64,000 bases of DNA from Gordonia soli NBRC 108243 (GTDB taxonomy: Bacteria > Actinomycetota > Actinomycetes > Mycobacteriales > Mycobacteriaceae), in the NCBI RefSeq assembly GCF_000334455.1, contig NZ_BANX01000025.1:78427-142426 (forward strand), in the 5' to 3' direction. This document shows positions 50,711-59,670 of the stretch, in pieces. The notes under the pieces were generated by a model, which was given only the letters and a program-made list of their open reading frames with translations, was not told the DNA's origin and did not search any database. Each line of letters starts with the position of its first letter. Positions within the stretch are counted from its first letter, which is position 1. Made by a program: the position numbers and the translations under genes.

Positions 50711-50739
50711 TATATTGAATCTGTCGAACGGGTGTTCGA
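50711..50739 (+). promoter_or_regulatory. SOS (LexA) box with -10 element
   Basis: A perfect palindromic match to the mycobacterial LexA site, TCGAAC-N4-GTTCGA, at 50724-50739 (spacer GGGT). A TATATT -10-like hexamer at 50711-50716 ends 7 nt before it, so transcription would begin within the operator and LexA would block it. The promoter points to the HEPN gene at 50922. Confidence 0.8.
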
Positions 50740-50837
50740 TGAATCAGCCTCCGCAAGCTGTTCTGACCCACCCCGACGACGATGTCCGGTCCGGTGGTGG
50801 ACGAGGGAAGCGTGCGTCACCGGGCCGGGCGCCCTGA
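50739..50837 (+). CDS. Possible 32-residue leader ORF after the SOS box
   Basis: The ATG at 50739 uses the last base of the SOS palindrome. The product begins MNQPPQAVLTHP and ends at 50837; it has no SD and no known motif. It may be a leader peptide, the first gene of a short SOS transcript, or chance. Confidence 0.3.
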   Translation: MNQPPQAVLTHPDDDVRSGGGRGKRASPGRAP

Positions 50838-50921
50838 CGGGCCGCGATCGGGCATGATCACCCGTCTCGCAGCGTTGATCACGAAGACGCCCCAGCACCG
50901 GGCGGGAACCGAGGAGGGGAC

Positions 50922-51377
50922 ATGGCAGACACGACCGTCACCATCGATCCGGTCGTGGTCCAGCGCGGCCGCGACCTCCTCGAGCGCGCCGACATCCTGT
51001 TCGAGAACGCCGATGGGGTCCCGGACTCCGCCGAGCGGTTCCGGCAGTACTACCTCGCGGCGCTGCGAGGGGCCGGTGCGGCACTCGCACTCCACGAGCC
51101 GCGTACGCGCCCTGCCCGTCGGGTCGGCTCACGCGACGCCTGGAGTCGTATCGCGACGACGGTTCCGGCCCTCGGTGACCGAGCCGGCCGTTTCGCTTCG
51201 CTGTCGCGGACGCGCATGGACATCGAGTCCGGTCTCGTTCGTTCGGTCGACGAACAGACCGTCGTCGGATTGCGCCGGCAGGTCGCCGAGTTCCTGGATC
51301 TCGTCGAGCGCCTCGTGATCGCCTATGAGCAGGGCAAGTTGGCCCATCAGACCGTTCGGCACGACCGAACCGCGTGA
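50922..51377 (+). CDS. HEPN-domain protein (SAV_6107 family)
   Basis: 151 residues, almost all helical. Features are PVVVQRGRDLLERADILFENAD, then FRQYYLAALRGAGAALAL and RQVAEFLDLVERLVIAYE. It resembles the actinobacterial SAV_6107 HEPN family of unknown function. HEPN domains are often RNases or nucleotidyltransferase partners, but the canonical RxxxxH dyad is not obvious here. SD GAGGGG precedes the ATG at 50922. The only promoter-like signal upstream carries a SOS box about 185 nt away, so DNA-damage induction is possible. Confidence 0.75.
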   Translation: MADTTVTIDPVVVQRGRDLLERADILFENADGVPDSAERFRQYYLAALRGAGAALALHEPRTRPARRVGSRDAWSRIATTVPALGDRAGRFASLSRTRMDIESGLVRSVDEQTVVGLRRQVAEFLDLVERLVIAYEQGKLAHQTVRHDRTA

Positions 51378-51575
51378 TGCTGCCCACGTGCCGACGGTTC
51401 TCAGCACGGTGGTAATCGACGTAACCGGAGGTAATGGTGGTCGCGGGGTGATTCACCTCGTATCATTGACGGCAGACCGGCCGTATACGACGGCCAGGGG
51501 CACCGACACCCGTCACCGAACCTCCGCGTTCGCCACCGTGCGATGTCCCGCAGATCAGGAGGAGAAGGAGGGTCG

Positions 51576-51980
51576 GTGCCACTCTCGGAGCACGAGCAGC
51601 GCATGCTCGAACAGATCGAAAGCGCTCTGTATGCCGAAGACCCGAAGTTCGCGTCGAACGTCAAGCGTCGGCGCCTCGGCAAGACGAACGGACGTCGGCG
51701 GTTGCAGGCCGTCGCCGTGTTCGTCCTCGGCCTCGTACTGCTGATCGGCGGACTCATCGTCGACGTCCACATCGGCGGATTCCCGATCATCAGCCTCGTC
51801 GGCTTCCTGGTCATGTTCGGCGCCGGCCTCCTCGCGCTCTGGGGCGGCGGTTCGGCCGAGCGAGCAGCCGCGAAGGGCGGTGCCGCCTCTGGTGGCAAGG
51901 CGCCGCGGGCGGCCGGGCCGAAGCGTAAGTTCACCGAGCGCATGGAGGAGCGGTTCAACCGCCGGTTCGAGCAGGAATGA
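51576..51980 (+). CDS. DUF3040 membrane protein (Rv2169c-like)
   Basis: 134 residues. N-terminus MPLSEHEQRMLEQIESALYAEDPKFAS is the family signature; two hydrophobic helices (about 42-62 and 66-86) and a basic C-terminal tail (KRKFTERMEERFNRRFEQE) follow. Function unknown. The GTG at 51576 has a strong AGGAGGAGAAGGAGG run upstream, which rules out the ATG at 51543. It ends in a 19-bp terminator, so it is separate from the division operon. Confidence 0.9.
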   Translation: MPLSEHEQRMLEQIESALYAEDPKFASNVKRRRLGKTNGRRRLQAVAVFVLGLVLLIGGLIVDVHIGGFPIISLVGFLVMFGAGLLALWGGGSAERAAAKGGAASGGKAPRAAGPKRKFTERMEERFNRRFEQE

Positions 51981-52044
51981 TCGGACCGGGCCCGGTGATC
52001 GTCGCCGAGCGCCCCTGACGCCCCCTCCTCGCACACCCATACAA

Positions 52045-52086
52045 ACAGAAGGGCCGCACATCGCATCCGATGTGCGGCCCTTCTGT
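52045..52086 (+). terminator. Terminator after the DUF3040 gene
   Basis: A perfect 19-bp stem (ACAGAAGGGCCGCACATCG with its complement) and a CATC loop, 64 nt after the stop. It insulates the mraZ promoter. Confidence 0.92.
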
Positions 52087-52169
52087 CTGTCCGACGCACG
52101 ACATTCCGCTACACAGTGGGACCAGTCGGCCGGGACGTGGCCACCATCTCCGCGCGATCACCCCCTGCG

Positions 52170-52235
52170 ATCCCCACGGTCACCCACCCCGATCCCCACT
52201 GTCACCCACGGCAATCCCCACTTCGCCCCACAGTG
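52170..52235. repeat. 22-bp imperfect tandem repeat upstream of mraZ
   Basis: Three copies begin ATCCCCAC at 52170, 52192 and 52214. The first two share CACCCAC at the same offset. On the minus strand they contain GTGGG words like those of the MraZ operator. They lie in the 500-bp gap between the DUF3040 gene and mraZ. Confidence 0.75.
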
Positions 52236-52394
52236 GCCGATACGCATGCCTCACCAGCCACTTTTGTCTAAGTACATCCCTCTGGCATCGCAGATGATCG
52301 ATCGTGACGCGCCGTGTGGCGGCGGTGAACTCCGGATCAGCACCCCTGTGAACTGCACATATGTGCTGCGGTGGGGAACTGGGGGCGTCAGAGG

Positions 52395-52427
52395 GTGGAA
52401 AGTGGTGGAAAGTGGGGTACAGTGGCA
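52395..52427 (+). promoter_or_regulatory. MraZ operator boxes
   Basis: GTGG words recur with 10-bp phase: GTGGAA at 52395 and 52405, and GTGGTG, GTGGGG and GTGGCA at 52402, 52412 and 52422. Direct TGGG/TGGA repeats of one helical turn are the known MraZ binding pattern upstream of mraZ. They lie 54-86 nt before the mraZ ATG and suggest autoregulation of the division cluster. Confidence 0.8.
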
Positions 52428-52480
52428 GCACTGGGTGAGGAGATCCGGAACTCCACTCTCAGTGGGCAGGAGGTGTCGAC

Positions 52481-52921
52481 ATGTCCGTGCGATTCGTCGG
52501 CACCTACACGCCCAAGTTGGACGACAAAGGGCGACTCACGTTGCCCGCCAAGTTCCGTGACGCAGTGGCAGGAGGCGTGGTGGTCACTCGAGGCCAGGAC
52601 CGCAGCCTGTCGGTGTATCGGAACGAGGAGTTCGATGTGTTGGCGGAGAACACGATGGCGGCATCGCGCAACGATCCCGAGGCGCGGGCATACCAGCGGT
52701 ATTACTTCGCCAGCGCCGACGAACAGCGTCCGGACGGACAGGGGCGGGTGACGTTGTCCGCGGGGCACCGCGACTACGCCGAGCTGTCCAAGGAGTGTGT
52801 GGTGATCGGCGCCTTCGATCATCTGGAGATCTGGGACGCGCAGAGGTGGCGCGAATACCAGAGCGAGCACGAGGAGAACTTCTCGGCCGCGGGCTCGGCT
52901 GCGCTGGACGCGCTGCTGTAG
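52481..52921 (+). CDS. mraZ: Transcriptional regulator MraZ
   Basis: 146 residues with two SpoVT/AbrB-type repeats: [21 protein letters not shown] (in two parts) near 7-27 and [16 protein letters not shown] near 87-102. It forms rings and represses its own operon by binding repeated TGGG-type boxes, seen at 52395-52427. SD GGAGG lies 9 nt before the ATG at 52481. It heads the division and cell wall cluster. Confidence 0.95.
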   Translation: MSVRFVGTYTPKLDDKGRLTLPAKFRDAVAGGVVVTRGQDRSLSVYRNEEFDVLAENTMAASRNDPEARAYQRYYFASADEQRPDGQGRVTLSAGHRDYAELSKECVVIGAFDHLEIWDAQRWREYQSEHEENFSAAGSAALDALL

Positions 52922-53225
52922 CGAGCGGGACGCAGACGTGACGAGGGCTTCGGACGGGACGAGGCCCCGGCCCGGTGCGACCCTGGCGTACTTCCCCAAC
53001 GCCAGGTGCGCAACCGGACCGGGACCCCGATCCGTCGGACGCCTCCGCCATCGCCGCAGCGGAACCACGATCCACACCGGATGCGCCGAGGCGGTGTCGA
53101 CTCCTTCCCCGACGGCCGTCGCGCCGACGTCTCTCCGCGGCCGATCGCCCATCCCGAATCATCCGAGTGACCATCGTGACGTAGTGGAGGAATCCGGCGC
53201 GTCGTGCAGTGCGAGGAAGAAGCCG
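52922..53225. other. mraZ-rsmH gap, no gene seen
   Basis: 304 bases without a supported gene. The frame of rsmH is open upstream to 52938, but that part is Arg/Pro/Thr-rich and unlike RsmH. No terminator is visible, so read-through from mraZ is likely. GTG 53184 is a less likely rsmH start. Confidence 0.6.
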
Positions 53226-54266
53226 GTGAACGCAGACCCTGACGACCAGCCGGCCGACGGTGGTGCGGAGGCGCACGGCGAATCGGCCGAACCGCGCCGA
53301 TCGGGCCCGCACGGCCACATCCCGGTGATGGCCGATCGCATAATCGAATTACTCACTCCTGCACTCGGTTCGGCCGAGCGTCACTCTCCCGTCTTCGTCG
53401 ACCTGACCCTCGGCGCAGGTGGTCACTCCGAGCTTGTGGCGGACACCTTCCCGTCCGCGCGGGTGATCGGCGTCGACCGAGACGAGTCGGCCCTGGGCAT
53501 CGCACGCGAGCGTCTCCGCGCCCACGGTGACCGGATCTCCTTCCATCAGGCCCGATTCGACGAGTTGCCGCGGGTTCTGGTCGACGCCGACGTCACCTCC
53601 GTCGACGGCGTCCTCTTCGATCTCGGCGTCTCGTCGATGCAACTCGACCGTGCCGCACGCGGATTCGCCTACGCCACCGACGCCCCGCTGGACATGCGGA
53701 TGAACTCCGACGACGAGCTGACCGCCGCGGATGTGTTGAACACCTACTCCCACGGTGAGTTGGCGCGGGTCTTGTCGGAGTACGGCGAAGAGCGTTTCGC
53801 CGGCCGCATCGCCTCGGCGGTCCTGCGGGAACGCGAACGTGAACCGTTCACCACCAGCGCACGTCTGGTGGAGTTGCTGTACGCCTCGATTCCGGCGGCG
53901 ACGCGACGCACCGGAGGTCATCCGGCGAAGCGGACCTTCCAGGCGCTGCGCATCGAGGTCAACCACGAACTGGACGCACTGATCGCCGCGTTACCCGCCG
54001 CGCTGTCGGCGTTGGCCGTCGGGGGACGGGTCGTGGTGATGAGCTATCAGTCACTCGAGGATCGGATCGTCAAGCGCGAGTTCGCTCGTCAGACGACCTC
54101 CACCTCCCCGGCCGGCCTTCCGGTGGAACTGCCCGGGACGGCACCGCGATTCCGCCTCGTCACCCGGGGCGCTGAGCGGCCCACGGAGGCCGAGTTGGCA
54201 CTCAACCCCAGGTCCGCGCCGGTGCGCGTGCGGGCCATCGAACGCGTCGAGGAGGATCGGCCATGA
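53226..54266 (+). CDS. rsmH: 16S rRNA (cytosine1402-N4)-methyltransferase
   Basis: Methylates C1402 in the ribosomal P site with S-adenosylmethionine. 346 residues: [13 protein letters not shown], the SAM loop [41 protein letters not shown] and [14 protein letters not shown]. The first about 32 residues are an extra acidic, His/Gly-containing tail. The GTG at 53226 has GAGGAAGA 6-13 nt before it. The stop overlaps the ftsL-like start by 4 nt. Confidence 0.95.
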   Translation: MNADPDDQPADGGAEAHGESAEPRRSGPHGHIPVMADRIIELLTPALGSAERHSPVFVDLTLGAGGHSELVADTFPSARVIGVDRDESALGIARERLRAHGDRISFHQARFDELPRVLVDADVTSVDGVLFDLGVSSMQLDRAARGFAYATDAPLDMRMNSDDELTAADVLNTYSHGELARVLSEYGEERFAGRIASAVLREREREPFTTSARLVELLYASIPAATRRTGGHPAKRTFQALRIEVNHELDALIAALPAALSALAVGGRVVVMSYQSLEDRIVKREFARQTTSTSPAGLPVELPGTAPRFRLVTRGAERPTEAELALNPRSAPVRVRAIERVEEDRP

Positions 54267-55216
54267 CGACCGTGTACGACGACACGACCATCGACGAGGG
54301 TTTCGACGATGCGGACCTCGACCGAGCCCGACCGGGCGCCGGCCGGCGTGAGCGCACCCGGGTCGACCGGGATCGCGCGACGCGTTCTCGATCGGCGCAG
54401 CGGGCGATCGACCGGCGGCGTCGGCGGATCGAGCGCGAACACCGCGCTGCGATGTCCGCACCGCAGGTGGCCGAACGTCCGACCCGGGCGATCGGCGTCC
54501 GTAGAGCGACTCTGCGCGAGCGTGTCTCGACTGTCCCGTTCGTCGTCCCCGTCATCGCGCTCCTGGTCGTCGGGCTCGGTCTGAGCCTGTGGCTGTCCAC
54601 CCGGTCGGCTCAGGACTCGTACCGCATCGGCATCGAGCGGGACCAGAACCAATCGCTCCTCGACCGTCGCGATGCGCTCAAGCGAACCTTCGACTCCGGG
54701 GACTCCGCGCCCGAATTGTCGGACAAGGCTTCGCGACTCGGCATGATCCCGGCGCAGAATCCGGCCCGGATGGTGGTCGATGCGAACGGTCGTGGACGGA
54801 TGATCGGTGACCCCACCCCCGCGGAGGGCAAGGCGATGGGGTCGATCAACCCGTCGACACAACCGGATCCGGCGAAGTCGATCGACACCTCGAAGGTGGA
54901 CGACTCGCGTGGACTGGGCGGCGACGCGCCGGCCGATCCGGACGACGGCACCGCTGCCGGCGCGGGCGGTACCGGGAGAGATTCCGCGGCCGCCGATCCC
55001 GGTGGAGCCAATTCTGCTGCGCCGCAGGACTCGATCGATCCCGGCGGGGCAGCTCCGACCTCGCCGGCGCCCGATGTCGCCGCACCGAACGGGACCACGC
55101 CGGGTGCGTCGGTGGCCCCCGGGGCCGCACGTCAGGGCGATCCGAATCGCCCGGCGCCGAACGTCCTTCCGCCGAATGGCAACTCGCCGGGCGCCAATGC
55201 GGCTCCCACACGCTGA
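54263..55216 (+). CDS. ftsL: FtsL-like septum protein with long Pro/Ala tail
   Basis: 317 residues at the ftsL position (Rv2164c-like). Cytoplasmic N-terminus about 1-90 very rich in Arg and Asp, a single transmembrane helix about 92-110 ([20 protein letters not shown]), then a short periplasmic coiled segment ([18 protein letters not shown]) of the FtsL/DivIC type. The last about 150 residues are Pro/Ala/Gly/Asp-rich and probably disordered. It would bridge FtsQ and FtsI/FtsW at the septum. It is coupled to rsmH by a 4-nt overlap, with a 21-nt gap to ftsI. Confidence 0.85.
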   Translation: MTTVYDDTTIDEGFDDADLDRARPGAGRRERTRVDRDRATRSRSAQRAIDRRRRRIEREHRAAMSAPQVAERPTRAIGVRRATLRERVSTVPFVVPVIALLVVGLGLSLWLSTRSAQDSYRIGIERDQNQSLLDRRDALKRTFDSGDSAPELSDKASRLGMIPAQNPARMVVDANGRGRMIGDPTPAEGKAMGSINPSTQPDPAKSIDTSKVDDSRGLGGDAPADPDDGTAAGAGGTGRDSAAADPGGANSAAPQDSIDPGGAAPTSPAPDVAAPNGTTPGASVAPGAARQGDPNRPAPNVLPPNGNSPGANAAPTR

Positions 55217-55237
55217 TCACGGGAACAATCGGAAACC

Positions 55238-57142
55238 ATGACACGTGCCGATTTCCATCGTCTCGGCGGCCGCCCCCCGCGGCCGTCGGGGCGTCCCGAT
55301 GGCGGCGGTGGCGGTTTCACCCCGATGCGGGATCCGCGGCAACCGCACAAGTTCGTCTTCCGCGCCCGCATCGCCGGTGTGGTGGTGATCCTCGCGGTCG
55401 TCGCCGTCGCCGTCCGGATGGTGGTGGTGCACACCATCGAGGCCTCGTCGATCTCGGCGCAGGCGGCACAGCAACGCGAACACACCCAGGTGATGACCGC
55501 GAAACGCGGAGCGATCCTGGACCGTAACGGCCGGCCACTGGCCTACACCGACGAGGCGCGCGCATTGACGTTCCTCCCGCAGGCGGTTCGCAAGTCGTTG
55601 GACGAGGCACACCGCAAAGACCCTTCCGTCCCGGATGCGAACATTCGGCTGGATGCCATCGCCAAAGGGGTCTCATCGGCTCTGGGCGGTTCGATCAGCG
55701 AAGACGATCTCCGCGAGAAGCTGACGAGCAAGGACACCTTCGTCTACCTCGCGCGGTCGGTCAGTTCCGACGTGGCCGCGAAGATCATGGAGGACTACCC
55801 GGAGGTCGGTGCCGACCCGCAGAACATCCGCCTCTATCCCGGCGGGTCCTTGGCGGCCAATGTGATCGGCGACGTCAACTACGACGGCAACGGACTCATC
55901 GGACTCGAGGCCTCGATGGACTCGGTGCTCGCCGGCACCAACGGTTCCAAGACATACGACCGCGGCTCCGACGGCGCGGTGATCCCGGGCAGCACCCGCA
56001 ACGTCCATCCGGCCATCAACGGCTCGACGGTGCGGTTGACGCTCGACTCCGACGCGCAGTGGTTCGTCCAGAGTCAGGTCTCGCGGGCCAAGGCACTGTC
56101 GGGCGCACGCAACGCGTCCGCGGTCGTGCTCGACGCCCACTCCGGTGAGGTCCTGGCGATGGCCAACGACAACACGTTCAACGCGTCCAAGCCGATCGAC
56201 GAGCAGAAGGACTCGGATCTGGGCAACCGGCCGGTCACCTCGCCGTTCGAGCCGGGCTCGGTGAACAAGATCATCACCGCGGCCGCGGCGATCCAGTACG
56301 GGATCACCACCCCGGAGCAGGTCCATCGCGTTCCCGGGAGCATCCAGATGTCCGGGGTGACCGTCAACGACGCGTGGGCGCACGGAGTGGAGCCGTTCAC
56401 CACCACCGGCATCTTCGGCAAGTCGTCCAACGTCGGCACCCTGATGCTCGCGCAGAAGGTCGGGGAGAAGCGGTTCGCTGACCTGGTCTCCGCCTTCGGC
56501 CTCGGTGCCCGCACCGGCGTTGGCCTGCCGGCCGAGAGCGGCGGAGAAGTGCCTGCGCTGAGTCAATGGTCGGGCGGTTCGTTCGCCAACCTGCCCATCG
56601 GACAGGGACTCTCGATGACCCTGTTGCAGATGGCCGGCATGTATCAGGCGATCGCCAACGACGGGCTGCGCGTCCCGCCACGGATCCTGATGTCGGAGCA
56701 ACGCGACGGACGCGACGTCGAGGAGGCGTCGAAGCCCGATCCGGTGCGGGTGGTGAGCCCGCAGACGGCCACCACGGTGCGCAACATGTTCCGCGCGGTG
56801 ATCCAGGACGACCCGACCGGGGTGCAGCAGGGCAGCGGCAGCAAGGGCGCCGTGCCCGGCTACCAGGTGTCGGGTAAGACGGGCACCGCCCAGCAGGTCG
56901 ATCCGTCCTGCGGCTGCTACTCGAATTCGCGCTACAACATCACGTTCGCGGGGATCGCGCCGTCGGACTCACCGCGGTACGTGATCGGCATCATGCTCGA
57001 CAACCCGCGGCGCAGCAGCGACGGTTCGGGCGGCCAGTCCGCTGCGCCGCTGTTCAGCACCATCGCGTCGTGGATGTTGCAGCGCGACCGGGTGCCGCTG
57101 TCGGCGAGGCCGACGCCGAGGTTGATACTGCAGGCCCAGTGA
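55238..57142 (+). CDS. ftsI: Septal transpeptidase FtsI (PBP3)
   Basis: Class B penicillin-binding protein that cross-links septal peptidoglycan. 634 residues: Pro/Gly-rich cytoplasmic tail, transmembrane helix about 42-65, pedestal domain with RGAILDRNGRPLAYT, and the transpeptidase domain with S341-x-x-K344 (FEPGSVNK), S396-S-N398 and K547-T-G549. The catalytic box has Val-Asn between Ser and Lys where most PBPs have Thr-Phe or Val-Met; actinobacterial FtsI proteins show similar variation. Cys and Gly near 553-560 (DPSCGCYS) could form a loop disulfide. Confidence 0.95.
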   Translation: MTRADFHRLGGRPPRPSGRPDGGGGGFTPMRDPRQPHKFVFRARIAGVVVILAVVAVAVRMVVVHTIEASSISAQAAQQREHTQVMTAKRGAILDRNGRPLAYTDEARALTFLPQAVRKSLDEAHRKDPSVPDANIRLDAIAKGVSSALGGSISEDDLREKLTSKDTFVYLARSVSSDVAAKIMEDYPEVGADPQNIRLYPGGSLAANVIGDVNYDGNGLIGLEASMDSVLAGTNGSKTYDRGSDGAVIPGSTRNVHPAINGSTVRLTLDSDAQWFVQSQVSRAKALSGARNASAVVLDAHSGEVLAMANDNTFNASKPIDEQKDSDLGNRPVTSPFEPGSVNKIITAAAAIQYGITTPEQVHRVPGSIQMSGVTVNDAWAHGVEPFTTTGIFGKSSNVGTLMLAQKVGEKRFADLVSAFGLGARTGVGLPAESGGEVPALSQWSGGSFANLPIGQGLSMTLLQMAGMYQAIANDGLRVPPRILMSEQRDGRDVEEASKPDPVRVVSPQTATTVRNMFRAVIQDDPTGVQQGSGSKGAVPGYQVSGKTGTAQQVDPSCGCYSNSRYNITFAGIAPSDSPRYVIGIMLDNPRRSSDGSGGQSAAPLFSTIASWMLQRDRVPLSARPTPRLILQAQ

Positions 57143-57412
57143 GTCGACGATCACCGGTGTGCGGCGGGGGAGCAGCCGAGCGCTGACGGTATCGTGAGTG
57201 CGTTCCGATGCGGGTCGGTCATGCCCGCCCGGCGTCGCCGGTCGCGGTGTGCGAAGACGACGACCAGGTCGAATCGGTGACCTGACCGGCATGCGCCACC
57301 CACCGGGCGGCCGTGCACATTCGGCCGGGCCGGTGGCTCGACCGGCTTCGGCCGGGTGCGTGACCCACCCGACCGACCCCAGCGACCGAGCGAGACGAGG
57401 AGGCGGAGACCC

Positions 57413-59059
57413 ATGGCGTCCACACGTCCCGACCGATCCGGCACCGGACGACGCCGCACCGGGCGTCTGGTCCCCCGCCATGTCGACCCGACTCCGGTGT
57501 CGGTCCTGTCCACAGCCACGGGGGCCCGCGTCGACCTCATCGGGATCGCCGCCGACGACATCGCCGTCCAGGGCGTCACCCTGCGGGCTCAGGAGGCCTC
57601 GGCGGGCGATCTCTTCGCTGCCCTTCCCGGCGGTCGTGCGCACGGCGCCCAGTTCGCCGACCAGGCGATCGCGGCGGGGGCCACGGCGATCCTCACCGAC
57701 CATGCCGGTCGTTCCCTGCTGTCCGAGGTGCTGCCGCCGGACGCGGCGTGCGCGGTCCTGGTCCACCCGAATCCGCGGGCCGTGCTCGGTGGCGTGAGCG
57801 CCCGCATCTACGGCTACCCGTCGCAGCGGTTGAAGCTCATCGGCATCACCGGGACGTCGGGTAAGACGACCACCGCCTACCTGACCGAGGCGGCGCTGCT
57901 CGCCGGGGGACACTCGGTCGGGCTCATCGGGACGGTCGAGACCCGCATCAACGGGGTCGCCCAACCCAGCTCCCTGACCACCCCGGAGGCACCGACTCTC
58001 CAGGCGATGCTGGCCGCGATGCTCGAGGACGGTGTCGACGCGGTGGTGATGGAGGTGTCCAGCCATGCCCTCGCGCTCGGTCGTGTCGACGGTGCGCACT
58101 ACGCCATCGGCGCCTTCACCAACCTGTCGCAGGATCACCTCGATTTCCACGAGACGATGGCGGCCTACTTCGATGCCAAGGCTCAGCTGTTCGCGCCCGG
58201 ATCGTCGACGCAGGCCGTTCGTTCGGTGGTCTGCGTCGACGACGACTGGGGCCGGCGGATGGCGGCGATCGCCGGCGCCGACGGGAAGTCGGAGCCGATC
58301 ACGGTGGCCACCGGGGGCACCCCCGCGGCCTGGCGAGCCGGACCGTCGCGTGTCGGCGACGACGGCTCGCAAGGCGCGGACGTGACCGGTCCCGGTGGCG
58401 TGCACGCCGATCTGCGCGTGCCGTTGCCGGGGCGATACAACGTGGCCAACTCGCTCACCGCGCTGGCCATCGCGGTGGCTGCCGGTGTCCCGACGACGAC
58501 GGCCGTCGACGCGATCGCCTCGGTGTCGGTGCCCGGACGTCTGCAGCGGATCGACGAGGGACAACCGTTCCTGACCGTCGTCGACTACGCACACAAGCCC
58601 GCGGCCGTGCAAGCGGTCCTGGAGACATTGCGGGCCCAGGCGCGTGCGCGGGTCGCCGTGGTCCTCGGCGCCGGAGGCGACCGCGACCGCGGCAAGCGAC
58701 CGCTGATGGGTGCGGTCGCGGCACGGGGCGCCGACCTGGTGATCGTGACCGACGACAACCCGCGGACCGAGGACCCGGCCGACATCCGGGCGGCCGTGCT
58801 CGCCGGTGCCCGCGAGGTGCCTGCCGCAGAGCGTCCACCCGCCGCGGAGGAGATCCGGGAGATCGGCGACCGCGCCGACGCGATCGCAGCCGCCGTCGCG
58901 TGGGCGGACGACGACGACATCGTGCTGATCGCCGGCAAGGGACACGAGACGGGCCAGGAGATCGACGGCGTCAAGCATCCGTTCGACGACCGGGTGGTCG
59001 CGGCCGAGGCCATCATTGCGCGGGTCGGTGGCGGGTCGAGCCCGGCGGGAGCGCCGTGA
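57413..59059 (+). CDS. murE: UDP-MurNAc-L-Ala-D-Glu:meso-DAP ligase
   Basis: Adds meso-diaminopimelate to the peptidoglycan stem. 548 residues, complete three-domain Mur ligase: N-terminal UDP-binding domain, ATP loop GITGTSGKTTTAYL, EVSSHALALGRVDG, and C-terminal DNPRTEDP, the signature for DAP-type specificity. The ATG at 57413 has SD AGGAGG and is preferred over the open frame to 57356. The stop overlaps the next start (TGATG). It sits 270 nt after ftsI; that gap shows no gene or repeat. Confidence 0.95.
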   Translation: MASTRPDRSGTGRRRTGRLVPRHVDPTPVSVLSTATGARVDLIGIAADDIAVQGVTLRAQEASAGDLFAALPGGRAHGAQFADQAIAAGATAILTDHAGRSLLSEVLPPDAACAVLVHPNPRAVLGGVSARIYGYPSQRLKLIGITGTSGKTTTAYLTEAALLAGGHSVGLIGTVETRINGVAQPSSLTTPEAPTLQAMLAAMLEDGVDAVVMEVSSHALALGRVDGAHYAIGAFTNLSQDHLDFHETMAAYFDAKAQLFAPGSSTQAVRSVVCVDDDWGRRMAAIAGADGKSEPITVATGGTPAAWRAGPSRVGDDGSQGADVTGPGGVHADLRVPLPGRYNVANSLTALAIAVAAGVPTTTAVDAIASVSVPGRLQRIDEGQPFLTVVDYAHKPAAVQAVLETLRAQARARVAVVLGAGGDRDRGKRPLMGAVAARGADLVIVTDDNPRTEDPADIRAAVLAGAREVPAAERPPAAEEIREIGDRADAIAAAVAWADDDDIVLIAGKGHETGQEIDGVKHPFDDRVVAAEAIIARVGGGSSPAGAP

Positions 59060-59670
59060 TGGCGGGGGATCACACCGCGCTGACGGTGCTGAGTTCGCGC
59101 GTCGACGCCACCGACGCGGACATCCGTGATCTGCTGCGCCGGGTCGCCGAACTCGCGTCGACGCCGCGCGGTGCCGATCGCGGCGCTCGACCGCGTACCT
59201 TCGCGATCCTGGGTGACCTGGTGGTCCCGGATGCGCCGACGGCTGACGCGACGGTCGTCGCACACGATCGGATCGGTCGGCTCGCCGTGCGCCTGGCCAT
59301 CGACAAGACCTTGTGCATCGGGACATCTCGCGCGGTCCGAGCGACCTACCAGGGCGCCGTCATGGAGGGCTCCTGGGGCGACGAGGCCCTGGCGGTCGCC
59401 GACATCGGTGCGGCTCTGGAGCTCATCGGATCGGACGAGTCGTGGTTGCCCCGCGGCGGTGACGTCGTGCTGATCGCCGGCTCGGTCGGGGACCGGGCGG
59501 TCCTGGCCGACGCGTTCCGGGACAGGTCCGGGGCCGAGCTACACGAGATCGGGCCGGGGGAGGTCGGGTCCGGTGCGGTCGGTTCATGCGACGCGGACGC
59601 CGACGCGACGAGCGGGCGCGCGGACGCCGATGTGACCGAGCAGGACGAGAAGGGGAAGATACAGCGGTGA
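59059..59670 (+). CDS. MurF remnant: C-terminal domain only, degenerate
   Basis: 203 residues in the exact murF slot. Residues about 45-165 resemble the MurF C-terminal domain: [37 protein letters not shown] and a final [11 protein letters not shown] normal MurF is about 500 residues; the UDP-binding and ATP-binding domains, with the GTxGKT loop, are absent. The first segment ([18 protein letters not shown]) aligns with the D-Ala-D-Ala-binding loop region that normally reads about DAYNANP, here degraded to RVDATD. The usual KAS(N/R) end is AGSV. The C-terminal tail (168-203) is acidic and low-complexity. The start overlaps the murE stop by 1 nt and the stop overlaps the mraY start by 4 nt, so it is still translated in the operon. 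It cannot be a ligase by itself. Confidence 0.85.
   Translation: MAGDHTALTVLSSRVDATDADIRDLLRRVAELASTPRGADRGARPRTFAILGDLVVPDAPTADATVVAHDRIGRLAVRLAIDKTLCIGTSRAVRATYQGAVMEGSWGDEALAVADIGAALELIGSDESWLPRGGDVVLIAGSVGDRAVLADAFRDRSGAELHEIGPGEVGSGAVGSCDADADATSGRADADVTEQDEKGKIQR

Noticed and set aside
52938..53225. N-terminal extension of rsmH
   Set aside because: The frame is open, but the extension is low-complexity and the GTG at 53226 has a good SD and matches the family start.
56969..59326. 785-codon open frame on the minus strand
   Set aside because: Antisense to ftsI, murE and the murF remnant; no recognisable domain.
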